A DNA stretch of 64,000 nt from an uncultured Eubacteriales bacterium. GTDB lineage: Bacteria; Bacillota; Clostridia; Oscillospirales; Acutalibacteraceae. Shown here one piece after another: positions 17,412 to 25,512 of this stretch (positions within the stretch are counted from its first letter, which is position 1; the number at the start of each line of letters is the position of its first letter). The position numbers and the translations under genes are program-made. The notes under the pieces were generated by a model. That model saw nothing but the letters and a program-made list of their open reading frames with translations, was not told where the DNA came from and made no database searches. The stretch spans positions 18,080-82,079 of the forward strand of contig CAKTEU010000006.1 in the NCBI GenBank assembly GCA_934552855.1, in the 5' to 3' direction.

Positions 17412-18854
17412 ATGGCACAGCAGAAAAAAATGGTTGAGGAAATCACCTCAATGGAAGAAGACTTTGCCAAATGGTATACCGATATTGTCAAAAAGGCAGA
17501 GCTTATTGAATACACAAGCGTAAAGGGCTGCATGGTTATTCGCCCTTACGGCTATGCAATTTGGGAAAACATTCAGCGTATTCTTGACGGAATGTTCAAA
17601 GACACCGGCCACGAAAACGTAAATATGCCGATGTTCATTCCCGAAAGCCTTCTTCAAAAGGAAAAAGACCACGTTGAAGGCTTTGCACCCGAAGTTGCTT
17701 GGGTAACCCACGGCGGAAGCGAAAAGCTTGAGGAAAGACTTTGCGTTCGCCCCACTTCGGAAACGCTCTTCTGCGAACATTACGCAAATATTGTTCATTC
17801 CTACCGTGACCTTCCGAAGCTTTATAACCAGTGGGTAAGCGTTGTCCGCTGGGAAAAGACCACCCGTCCGTTCCTTCGCAGCCGTGAATTCCTTTGGCAG
17901 GAAGGCCACACAATTCACGCAACAGCCGAAGAAGCAATTGAAGAAACCGAAAAAATGCTCAACGTTTACGCAGACTTCTGCGAAAAATATCTTGCAATCC
18001 CCGTTGTAAAGGGTAAAAAGACCGAAAGTGACAAGTTCGCCGGAGCTGTTTCAACCTATGCAATTGAAGCACTCATGCATGACGGAAAGGCTCTCCAGGC
18101 CGGAACATCGCACTACTTCGGCGACGGTTTTGCAAAGGCATTCGGTATTCAGTATCAGAGCCGTGAAAACAAGCTTGAATATCCGCACCAGACCTCCTGG
18201 GGTATGACAACAAGAATGATCGGCGCAATCATCATGACTCACGGAGATAACAACGGACTTGTTCTTCCGCCGGCGGTTGCTCCGATTCAGGCGGTAATCA
18301 TTCCCGTTGCTCAGCACAAGGAAGGCGTTCTTGAAAAAGCACGTGAGCTTGAAGCAAGACTCAAGGCTTCGCATATCAGAGTTAAGCTTGACGACAGCGA
18401 CAACAGCCCCGGCTGGAAGTATTCCGAATATGAAATGAAGGGTGTTCCCGTTCGCATTGAAATCGGACCTCGTGACATTGAAAGCAATCAATGCGTTCTT
18501 GTTTCACGCCATAACAGAGAAAAAACCGTTGTTTCGCTTGACGAGCTTGAACACGCAGTGGGCGAAAAGCTTAAAGAAGTTCATGACGCTCTTTATAAAT
18601 CAGCACTTGAAAACCGTGAAAGAAGAACCTATGCCTGCACTTCTCTTGAAGAGATTACAAAAACTCTTGAAGAAAAGGGCGACGGTTTTGTCAAAGCAAT
18701 GTGGTGCGGCAACGAAGCCTGCGAAGACAAGGTTAAGGAAGTTACCGGTGTCGGCTCACGCTGCATTCCCCTTGAGCAGGAGCACCTTGCGGACACCTGC
18801 GTTTGCTGCGGAAAACCGGCAAAATTCATGGTTTATTGGGGCAAAGCTTATTAA
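17412..18854 (+). CDS. proS: Prolyl-tRNA synthetase, archaeal/eukaryotic type
   Basis: Class II synthetase charging tRNA-Pro. The 480-residue length, the absence of the bacterial INS editing domain, the N-terminal ITSMEEDFAKWYTDIVKKAEL, the motif 2 region SVVRWEKTTRPFLRSREFLWQEGHT, and a C-terminal zinc-type domain (CGNEACEDK ... CVCCGKPAKF) ending VYWGKAY all mark the short ProS type 3 common in Clostridia. Ribosome site GAAAGGAA. Probably co-transcribed with ileS. A MITE begins 25 bp past the stop. Confidence 0.96.
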   Translation: MAQQKKMVEEITSMEEDFAKWYTDIVKKAELIEYTSVKGCMVIRPYGYAIWENIQRILDGMFKDTGHENVNMPMFIPESLLQKEKDHVEGFAPEVAWVTHGGSEKLEERLCVRPTSETLFCEHYANIVHSYRDLPKLYNQWVSVVRWEKTTRPFLRSREFLWQEGHTIHATAEEAIEETEKMLNVYADFCEKYLAIPVVKGKKTESDKFAGAVSTYAIEALMHDGKALQAGTSHYFGDGFAKAFGIQYQSRENKLEYPHQTSWGMTTRMIGAIIMTHGDNNGLVLPPAVAPIQAVIIPVAQHKEGVLEKARELEARLKASHIRVKLDDSDNSPGWKYSEYEMKGVPVRIEIGPRDIESNQCVLVSRHNREKTVVSLDELEHAVGEKLKEVHDALYKSALENRERRTYACTSLEEITKTLEEKGDGFVKAMWCGNEACEDKVKEVTGVGSRCIPLEQEHLADTCVCCGKPAKFMVYWGKAY

Positions 18855-18879
18855 TTGAAAAAACTTTCATACAAAAAAT

Positions 18880-19100
18880 GGGACTGTCGCATTTAGCGCA
18901 GAACAAAGAGTAAAAAGTCAAAATTAAAAATATAATTTACGGATGCCGTCAAAAAGAAAGTATACCGTGAATTACAGCTTTATTTTTAAATCCAATAGGA
19001 ATTATTTTTACTCTTTTAAGCGTTTTTTTACCCTCTCGCAGTATCTATATACAGCTTCGGGGTAAAGAAAACGCTTTCTGCATCTAAATCCGACAGCCCC
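18880..19100 (-). mobile_element. 221-bp MITE, copy A
   Basis: Bounded by terminal inverted repeats GGGACTGTCGCATTTAG (18880-18896) and CTAAATCCGACAGCCCC (19084-19100). It carries no ORF and has nested hairpins (AGCGTTTTCTTTACCC against GGGTAAAAAAACGCT; TTTTACTCTTT against AAGAGTAAAA). On the reverse strand it matches the copy at 35370-35590 at 219 of 221 positions. It sits between proS and the convergent araC-type gene, so its hairpins may double as a terminator. Confidence 0.9.
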
Positions 19101-19117
19101 GATTTTTATTTATTCGT

Positions 19118-20083
19118 TCACTTTTTAATCGGTCTGATATACTTGAAAAATTTTCCGGGATCATAATAAAAATACATTATTCTTCCGGGCGTGAGGTCAA
19201 GTTCACAGCCTTTTTCGGCGTAATCGAAGTCCTTCATCGCTTTTTCAATTTTTTCCTCAACCGTTCTGCATTCCTGCTCGTAATCAAACGGACCGTGTTC
19301 AAAAACAACATATTCGCCCTGTGGAATGTCGGAAAGTATCATCCCGTTCGGAACTTCGCCGCTGTAATCAAAAGGAAGTCTGACACCGTAACATTCCGTT
19401 CTGAGAAATCCCCAATCGCAAAGTCTGCCTGTCGGGTCGTTGATATATGCCATAATTTGACCTGCGGAGCAGTTGTCATCATCGCCGCCGGCATCGTCAA
19501 GCTTTCCTTTTATGCTTGCAAGAAGGCCGCAAACGGTTTCGCAGTCCTGACCGGGAATTTTTGACTGTTTTTGCCAAAAGTCCCAGTATCCGTTGCTTTC
19601 ACGGTTTTCAATGTGAAGAAATTTGTGTGCCGGAATTGTTACAAAATAGGTTTTAACGTTGTCTTGTGATTTGATCATGCCGATCTCTCCCAATCCTAAA
19701 AAGTAGCGGTCAAACGGATGGATTTTTGTTTGGAGAACAACAGGCTTCGGATTTTTTCGAAAACTGCTCGGGGTTATGCCATAGGCTTTTTTGAATGCCC
19801 TTGTGAACGCTTCGTTTGAAGAAAAGCCGTAATCAATGGCAACGGAAAGAAGATTTCTTTTGCTGTCTCGAACTTCCTTGAGGGCAAAGGCAAGCTTTCT
19901 TTTTTGAAGGTATTCACGAAGCGGCATACCGGAAATTTCGCTGAATTTTCTTGTTGTGTAAAATTCGGAATAGCCGAGTTTTTTTGAAAGTGCGCTCAAT
20001 GCAAGCGATTCATCATCATGATTTTTTATTGATGTGTCAATTTCGTCAACAATTAACTGAACAAGTTTTCTCCATTCATACAT
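19118..20083 (-). CDS. AraC-family transcriptional regulator with GyrI-like effector domain
   Basis: 321 residues. The N-terminal AraC helix-turn-helix pair covers about residues 5-110 (LALSALSKKLGYSEFYTTRKFSEISGM and VAIDYGFSSNEAFTRAFKKAYGITPSSFRK). Residues about 130-320 are a GyrI-like/effector-binding domain (YFVTIPAHKFLHIENRES..., IPQGEYVVFEHGPFDYEQE), like SbmC or Rob-type sensors of small amphipathic compounds. It probably acts as a cytosolic activator. The target is not evident; it is separated from the microproteins upstream by a terminator. The start has AGGACAG upstream. Confidence 0.92.
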   Translation of the reverse strand: MYEWRKLVQLIVDEIDTSIKNHDDESLALSALSKKLGYSEFYTTRKFSEISGMPLREYLQKRKLAFALKEVRDSKRNLLSVAIDYGFSSNEAFTRAFKKAYGITPSSFRKNPKPVVLQTKIHPFDRYFLGLGEIGMIKSQDNVKTYFVTIPAHKFLHIENRESNGYWDFWQKQSKIPGQDCETVCGLLASIKGKLDDAGGDDDNCSAGQIMAYINDPTGRLCDWGFLRTECYGVRLPFDYSGEVPNGMILSDIPQGEYVVFEHGPFDYEQECRTVEEKIEKAMKDFDYAEKGCELDLTPGRIMYFYYDPGKFFKYIRPIKK

Positions 20084-20210
20084 AAACTGTCCTCCGTTTT
20101 GTTCGCTCTGTGGCTATTATATCGCAAAGGAGAGAGCGGCACTTGATATTTCTTGCTGTATTTTCTTTCAATATTATGATACTCTGATTTCAATTGAATT
20201 GCAACAATAA

Positions 20211-20266
20211 AAAAAACCGCAGCTCACGCAAAGTTCTCTGTAGGCTTTTTGTGAATTGCGGTTTTT
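20211..20266 (-). terminator. Terminator of the microprotein genes
   Basis: Stem AAACCGCAgcTCAC...GTGAaTTGCGGTTT with poly-U on the reverse strand (TTTTTTTTATT) and a shorter run on the plus strand. It separates the microproteins from the AraC gene. Confidence 0.75.
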
Positions 20267-20303
20267 AAATTATGCTTGTTTAAAAAGTATCAACCGAACA
20301 GAA

Positions 20304-20462
20304 TTATGCTGCGGAGTCGGTCTTGATGTACTTTTTAAGGAAAGCGATGATCTTGTTGAGAATTTCAACAAAATCAAGTTCATTGAAGAAACCAAGAAAA
20401 TATTCTACTGCGCCTTTAAGGGTTGAGATGCCCTTCTTTTCTTCTTCCTGTGTAGCAGCCAT
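20304..20462 (-). CDS. Microprotein A (52 aa), amphipathic helices
   Basis: Reverse-strand ATG at 20460-20462 with AAAGGTGATTTAAC upstream. The peptide starts MAATQEEEKKGISTLKG and continues with a likely amphipathic helix pair containing FFNELDFVEILNKIIAFLKKYI. It is paralogous to the next gene: both share F-N-x-x-DFV-x-x-x-N-x-I-x-x-F-x-K-x-x-I. No signal peptide and no family recognised. It resembles leaderless bacteriocins or modulin-like peptides only in size and amphipathicity. Confidence 0.72.
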   Translation of the reverse strand: MAATQEEEKKGISTLKGAVEYFLGFFNELDFVEILNKIIAFLKKYIKTDSAA

Positions 20463-20538
20463 GTTAAATCACCTTTCTGAAATAAAATGTAAATTAAATA
20501 TACTCCCCGTTAGGATGGATAATTGCGTCAAGCAAAAA

Positions 20539-20682
20539 TTATTTGCTTGCGTCGGTGGTTCCGTTGCCCTTTGCGGGAATGAAAATTTTGAAGAAATCAA
20601 CAATTCTGTTGAAAAGTCTTACGAAGTCGAAATCGTTGAAGCCTTCGGCAATGAAGTTGAGGAGACTTTTAATAATGTCCAT
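20539..20682 (-). CDS. Microprotein B (47 aa), paralogue of microprotein A
   Basis: Reverse-strand ATG at 20680-20682 with the same ribosome site AAAGGTGATT. The sequence MDIIKSLLNFIAEGF then NDFDFVRLFNRIVDFFKIFI is strongly amphipathic; the last 12 residues are polar (PAKGNGTTDASK). It lies 76 bp upstream of microprotein A and is probably in one transcript with it. Tandem duplication with divergence suggests function. Confidence 0.72.
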   Translation of the reverse strand: MDIIKSLLNFIAEGFNDFDFVRLFNRIVDFFKIFIPAKGNGTTDASK

Positions 20683-21144
20683 AATACAATCACCTTTCAC
20701 AAAAACAATTTTTTCACTCTCTGAAAACGCCGCAAGTTTCAAATATCGGTTTATAGAAAAAACTGTCCAAATGCACAAGAAATAATTCAAACAGAGAAAT
20801 ACGAAATAATTTGCTTTGTGCAGTCTGACGAAAAGTTTCAAAAAACTGACAAAATATGAAATTTTCGGCATCTACTTTAAGTTAAAAAGATGGTATTTTG
20901 TCAACCTTAAATGAACCTTAAAAAATGGCCAATTTCATGCAAAAAAATTCATAATTTATCAATTATTTCTTAATAATATACAAAATCCTTTTAATTTTCT
21001 GCATAAAATATTTGTTTTTTGCATATAGAGAAAGCGATTAAAAAATTGTTCTTGACTAACAAAAAAAATTTGTCGGTATTGCGAGGCCTTTAGTATTGAA
21101 AAGGTACTATTCAAAATCTGTAACATATTATGTCAAATGACCGA

Positions 21145-21173
21145 TTGACTTGTTAAAAAAATAATTGTATAAT
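21145..21173 (+). promoter_or_regulatory. Upstream promoter P1 of the opp operon
   Basis: TTGACT (21145-21150), 17 bp, TATAAT (21168-21173). This is the better match of the two. It implies a leader of about 250 nt before oppB. Confidence 0.7.
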
Positions 21174-21296
21174 ATTTTTGTAGTCGTTTGTCTATTAATT
21201 TGATTCTCGACAGAGGTTAAAATATATACTTTTTAACAAAAACCGCAAAAAGAACACACAGTTTAATTCTTAATGGCGATATTGACTTTTTATAAC

Positions 21297-21325
21297 TTGC
21301 TTTTTTCCGTGTAATGTGTTACAAT
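21297..21325 (+). promoter_or_regulatory. Downstream promoter P2 of the opp operon
   Basis: TTGCTT (21297-21302), 17 bp, TACAAT (21320-21325), with an overlapping GTGTAATGTGTTACAATGTG stretch that could bind a regulator. Confidence 0.6.
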
Positions 21326-21427
21326 GTGACATAATTTATTTGTCGGAAAACATTCCGATGCTTTTAAAAGCGGTTTTTAAAAAAGCGCAAGAAGATCAGA
21401 AAAAATTTTTACAGGAGTTGAAGTCAT

Positions 21428-22345
21428 TTGGGTAAGTATATCTTCAAGCGTGTTGTGATGGGAATTATCAGTATTTTCATCGTTGCAACGTTGACGTTTC
21501 TTTTGATGAATTTGGTTCCGGGCGGTCCGTTCGTTGCCGAAAAATCAATCAGCCAGGCGGCGCAGGAAGCGCTTGCCGAAAAGTACGGACTTAACAAACC
21601 TCTTTATCAAAGATATCTGACCTATATGTCGGATTTTCTTCACGGAGATATGGGACCCTCGCTCAGGCAAAGGGGACGAAACGTTTCCGATATAATCGCT
21701 TCAAAATTCCCGATTTCCGCAGGACTTGCGGGACTTGCGGTTTTGGTTTCGCTCCTTGTCGGTATTCCGCTCGGCTGCCTTTCCGCTTATAACAGGGGAA
21801 AATTTGCCGATAACCTTATAATTGTTTTTGCAACGTGCGGAATTGCCATTCCGAGCTTTATAAGCAGCGTTATTTTGCTTTATACTTTCGGAAGCAAGCT
21901 GAATCTTCTTCCGACAATCGGCCTTAACACGATGTCGTCATACATCATGCCGGTTACTGCGCTTTCAATTTATCCCACCGCTTATATCACCCGCCTTATG
22001 CGTTCGAGCCTTCTTGACGTTATGGGTCAGGACTATATCAGAACGGCAAGAGCAAAGGGACTTTCAAACTTCAAGGTTCTTTTCAAGCACGCTTTGAGGA
22101 ATGCAATTTTGCCGGTTGTCACCTATGTCGGCCCGATGCTTGCAAGCCTTATGACCGGTTCGTTCATTGTTGAAAAGATTTTTACGATTCCCGGACTCGG
22201 ACGTGACTTTGTTTCGGCAATCAATCAGCGTGACTACACTCTTATTATGGGAACAACAATTGTTCTTGCAACGCTTATTATTATTGCAAACGTTATTGTT
22301 GATATCCTTTATAAGATCATTGACCCACGCATTAAACTTAAATAA
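21428..22345 (+). CDS. oppB: Oligopeptide ABC transporter permease OppB
   Basis: 305-residue inner-membrane permease, about six transmembrane helices. The first helix is in KRVVMGIISIFIVATLTFLLM; the EAA loop near residue 200-220 reads IRTARAKGLSNFKVLFKHALRNAI. It pairs with OppC to form the peptide channel. The start is TTG at 21428 (LGKYIFKRV), with CAGGAG upstream; no nearer ATG fits. First gene of a five-gene operon. Confidence 0.94.
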   Translation: MGKYIFKRVVMGIISIFIVATLTFLLMNLVPGGPFVAEKSISQAAQEALAEKYGLNKPLYQRYLTYMSDFLHGDMGPSLRQRGRNVSDIIASKFPISAGLAGLAVLVSLLVGIPLGCLSAYNRGKFADNLIIVFATCGIAIPSFISSVILLYTFGSKLNLLPTIGLNTMSSYIMPVTALSIYPTAYITRLMRSSLLDVMGQDYIRTARAKGLSNFKVLFKHALRNAILPVVTYVGPMLASLMTGSFIVEKIFTIPGLGRDFVSAINQRDYTLIMGTTIVLATLIIIANVIVDILYKIIDPRIKLK

Positions 22346-22365
22346 GGAGCGGTGAGAAAGTAAAT

Positions 22366-23406
22366 ATGAAAAATAAATTTCCGAGTCTACATCTTAAAGC
22401 AGACGACTTTCTTCCCGCATCTGCGGATGAAAAAGAAAGCCTTGTTGTAATGCGCAAAAGCGTAAACTTTTGGGCGGACGGACTTCGCCGCCTGAGAAAA
22501 AACAAAATTGCAATGGTCAGCCTTATTTTCATTTTGGTTATCATTGTTTTTGCTTACATTCTTCCCCGGTTCTGGCCGTACAGCTATGAACAGCAGATTC
22601 AGGGAAGCGAAAACCTTGCGCCCTTTGAATACGGCGCTGCAGAACAGGCTCTTATTGACAAGGGCGAAAGCGTTTTTCCGCATATCTGCGGAACCGATAA
22701 GCTCGGCCGTGATTTTGCCGTTCGTCTTATGATGGGAACAAGAATCAGTCTTACTGTAGGTCTTGTTTGTGCGGCTCTTGTTTTGCTTGTCGGTTCGGCA
22801 TTCGGCGCAATTGCGGGTTTTGCCGGCGGCTGGGTCGATAACATCATGATGCGTTTTACCGATATCCTTTACACAATTCCGGATATCCTTCTTATAATTA
22901 TTCTTTCAATGGCTCTGCGGCCGAAACTTGAAGACCTTTCAACCCATGCGGGCTTTGCTTGGATGCAAACCGTGGGACCGAACATGATTGCGATTTTCCT
23001 CGTTTTCATTTTGCTTTATTGGGTCGGAATGGCACGAATCACCCGTTCCCAGGTGCTTGTTCTCAAAGAGTCCGAGTATGTTACCGCAGCCCGTGCGCTC
23101 GGTGCAAACGGTTCAAGAATAATCAGAAAGCACCTTCTCACAAACTGCATCGGAACTCTTATCGTTACAACAACGCTTCAGATTCCGTCGGCAATTTTTA
23201 CCGAAAGCTATCTTTCTTTCCTCGGTCTCGGCGTTGCCGCTCCGATGCCGTCGCTCGGTTCGCTTGCAACCGATGCGGTTAAGGGTATGAACACTTATCC
23301 GCACCTTCTTTTCATGCCGGCAATACTCATCAGCGTTGTCATTCTTGCGTTCAACCTTTTCGGCGACGGACTTCGCGACGCATTTGACCCGAAACTTAAA
23401 AACTGA
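22366..23406 (+). CDS. oppC: Oligopeptide ABC transporter permease OppC
   Basis: 346-residue permease. A cytosolic N-terminal extension of about 60 residues precedes the first helix (KIAMVSLIFILVIIVFAYIL). The EAA loop is YVTAARALGANGSRIIRKHLLTN, and IPSAIFTESYLSFLGLGV is typical of the DppC/OppC family. Ribosome site AAGGAGCGG; 20 bp after oppB. It forms the channel with OppB. Confidence 0.94.
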   Translation: MKNKFPSLHLKADDFLPASADEKESLVVMRKSVNFWADGLRRLRKNKIAMVSLIFILVIIVFAYILPRFWPYSYEQQIQGSENLAPFEYGAAEQALIDKGESVFPHICGTDKLGRDFAVRLMMGTRISLTVGLVCAALVLLVGSAFGAIAGFAGGWVDNIMMRFTDILYTIPDILLIIILSMALRPKLEDLSTHAGFAWMQTVGPNMIAIFLVFILLYWVGMARITRSQVLVLKESEYVTAARALGANGSRIIRKHLLTNCIGTLIVTTTLQIPSAIFTESYLSFLGLGVAAPMPSLGSLATDAVKGMNTYPHLLFMPAILISVVILAFNLFGDGLRDAFDPKLKN

Positions 23407-23423
23407 CGAAGGAGGACGAGATT

Positions 23424-24419
23424 TTGGCTGAAAAACTTTTGGAAATTAAGGACGAAAGACTCTCGTTCTTCACACCGGCGGGCGAAGTTAAAGCGCTCAG
23501 CGGCGTTTCATTCTCAATGGAAGAGGGTGAAGTGCTCGGAATCGTCGGCGAATCCGGTTCGGGAAAATCCGTAACCGCATACTCCGTTATGGGGCTTACC
23601 GCTTATCCCGGAAAGCTCATCGGCGGAACGATCCGCTTTAACGGCCACGAAATTGAAAAAATGACCGAAAAAGAGATGCGTGCAATCCGAGGAAATGAGG
23701 TTTCAATCATCTTTCAGGATCCGATGACGAGCCTTAACCCGGTTTATACAATCGGCGACCAGATTACGGAAGTTATTTTTCTTCACACCGATAAAACAAA
23801 AAAAGAAGCTTATGACCGTGCAAAGGAGCTTCTTGAGCTTGTTGGAATCAACGAGCCCGAAAAGCGCCTCAAACAGTATCCGCACGAACTTTCCGGCGGA
23901 ATGAGACAGCGTGTTATGATTGCGATTGCCCTTGCGTGCGAACCGAAGCTTCTTATTGCGGACGAACCGACAACCGCACTTGACGTTACAATTCAGGCGC
24001 AGATTCTTGACCTTATGCAGGATCTTCGCAAAAAGCTCGGCATGAGTATCATTATGATTACGCACGACCTTGGCGTTGTTGCAAGTATGTGCGAAAAAAT
24101 TGCCGTAATGTATGCCGGTCACATTGTTGAATACGGTACTGCAGACGAAATTTTCTATAACCCGAAGCATGAATACACAAAAGGCCTTATTAAGTCGATT
24201 CCGAAGCTTAACGCAGAAACGATTGAAAGGCTTGTTCCGATTGAAGGTCAGCCCGTTGACCTTCTCAATCCGCCGAAGGGTTGTCCGTTTGCGCCGAGAT
24301 GCGCAAGCTGCATGAAAATCTGCCTTCGTGAAATGCCGCCAAAAACGGAACTTTCCGAAACGCATTACAGCCATTGCTGGCTGCTTCAAAAAGAACAGTT
24401 TGAGAAAGGGGAGGAATAA
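23424..24419 (+). CDS. oppD: Oligopeptide ABC transporter ATPase OppD
   Basis: 331-residue ATPase. Walker A GESGSGKS (about residue 40), Q-loop FQDPMTSLNP, signature LSGGMRQR, Walker B LLIADEPTTALD, and the C-terminal oligopeptide extension with the CPFAPRC...C motif that in this family can hold an Fe-S cluster. The start is TTG at 23424 with GAAGGAGG upstream. Confidence 0.95.
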   Translation: MAEKLLEIKDERLSFFTPAGEVKALSGVSFSMEEGEVLGIVGESGSGKSVTAYSVMGLTAYPGKLIGGTIRFNGHEIEKMTEKEMRAIRGNEVSIIFQDPMTSLNPVYTIGDQITEVIFLHTDKTKKEAYDRAKELLELVGINEPEKRLKQYPHELSGGMRQRVMIAIALACEPKLLIADEPTTALDVTIQAQILDLMQDLRKKLGMSIIMITHDLGVVASMCEKIAVMYAGHIVEYGTADEIFYNPKHEYTKGLIKSIPKLNAETIERLVPIEGQPVDLLNPPKGCPFAPRCASCMKICLREMPPKTELSETHYSHCWLLQKEQFEKGEE

Positions 24420-24421
24420 AG

Positions 24422-25417
24422 ATGAGCGACAACAAAAAGCTTGTTGAAATTGAGCATCTTCAACAGTACTTCCCGGCAGGCGGAAGAGGAAAAAACAAAA
24501 AGGTTGTTCAGGCGGTTGACGATGTTTCGTTTTTCATCAACAAGGGCGAAACCCTCGGCCTTGTTGGCGAATCCGGCTGCGGAAAAACAACCGTCGGCCG
24601 TACTATTCTTCGCCTTTATGAACCGACGGACGGAAAAATCGTCTATGACGGCAACGTGATTTTTGACAAGAAAAATAAGGTTTCCGTCAATATGCTCCCG
24701 TACCGCCGCAAAATGCAGATGGTTTTTCAAGACCCGTATGCAAGCCTTGACCCAAGAATGACAATCGGCGACATTGTCGGCGAAGCAATTGACATTCATA
24801 AGCTTACCGCAAACAAAAAGGAAAGACGTGACAGAATCATCTCGCTGCTTGAAACGGTTGGACTCAACAGCGAACACGCAAACCGCTATCCGCATGAATT
24901 TTCCGGCGGCCAGCGTCAGCGTGTCGGCATTGCAAGAGCACTTGCCGTTAACCCGGAATTTATCGTTTGCGATGAACCTGTTTCCGCCTTGGACGTTTCA
25001 ATTCAGGCGCAGGTTGTCAATATGTTTGAAGATTTGCAGAAGGAATTGGGCTTGACTTATCTTTTCATTGCGCACGACCTCAGCGTTGTTCGCCATATCT
25101 CAAACAGAATCGGCGTTATGTATCTCGGAAAGCTTGTTGAGCTTGCAGACAGCTTTGAACTCATTTCAAAAAGCGTTCACCCGTATACAAGAAGTCTTAT
25201 TTCCGCAATTCCGGAAGCAGACCCGATAACCGCCCGTGCTTCAAAGCGTATTTTGCTTCAGGGCGATGTTCCGAGTCCGCTCAATCCGCCGAGCGGCTGC
25301 CGTTTCAGAACTCGCTGCCCTTATGCGGACGAACTTTGCGCAAAGGAATGCCCGGCATTCAAAGAAGTAAGCCCCGGCCACTTTGCTGCGTGTCATCACC
25401 TTGACAAGGTGAACTGA
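24422..25417 (+). CDS. oppF: Oligopeptide ABC transporter ATPase OppF
   Basis: 331-residue ATPase that partners OppD. Walker A GESGCGKT, FQDPYASLDPRMTIGDIVGE, signature FSGGQRQR, Walker B FIVCDEPVSALD, and a C-terminal CRFRTRCPYADELCAKECP cluster motif. It starts 2 nt after oppD, so translation is coupled. Confidence 0.95.
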   Translation: MSDNKKLVEIEHLQQYFPAGGRGKNKKVVQAVDDVSFFINKGETLGLVGESGCGKTTVGRTILRLYEPTDGKIVYDGNVIFDKKNKVSVNMLPYRRKMQMVFQDPYASLDPRMTIGDIVGEAIDIHKLTANKKERRDRIISLLETVGLNSEHANRYPHEFSGGQRQRVGIARALAVNPEFIVCDEPVSALDVSIQAQVVNMFEDLQKELGLTYLFIAHDLSVVRHISNRIGVMYLGKLVELADSFELISKSVHPYTRSLISAIPEADPITARASKRILLQGDVPSPLNPPSGCRFRTRCPYADELCAKECPAFKEVSPGHFAACHHLDKVN

Positions 25418-25512
25418 ATAATTTTAGGTATTTGTTGCGCATTTTTGCTTCTTACTGCGCAATGGGTATAAATCAATGGCTAAAGCCAAAAATCTACAAA
25501 GGAGATGCATTT

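Larger units (their letters stand above)
20683..21427. other. 745-bp AT-rich gene-free region before the oligopeptide operon
   Basis: No convincing ORF. It holds at least two forward promoters (21145 and 21297). On the reverse strand a TTGACA at about 20910 could be the -35 of the microprotein transcript, but no good -10 follows. A long A/T-rich stretch (20870-21060) may help promoter activity. Confidence 0.6.

Noticed and set aside
18841..19117. tRNA or structured RNA downstream of proS
   Set aside because: The structure is explained by the MITE hairpins; the same sequence recurs at 35370.
23703..24389. 228-residue reverse ORF across oppD
   Set aside because: A shadow of oppD; basic, random composition and no ribosome site.
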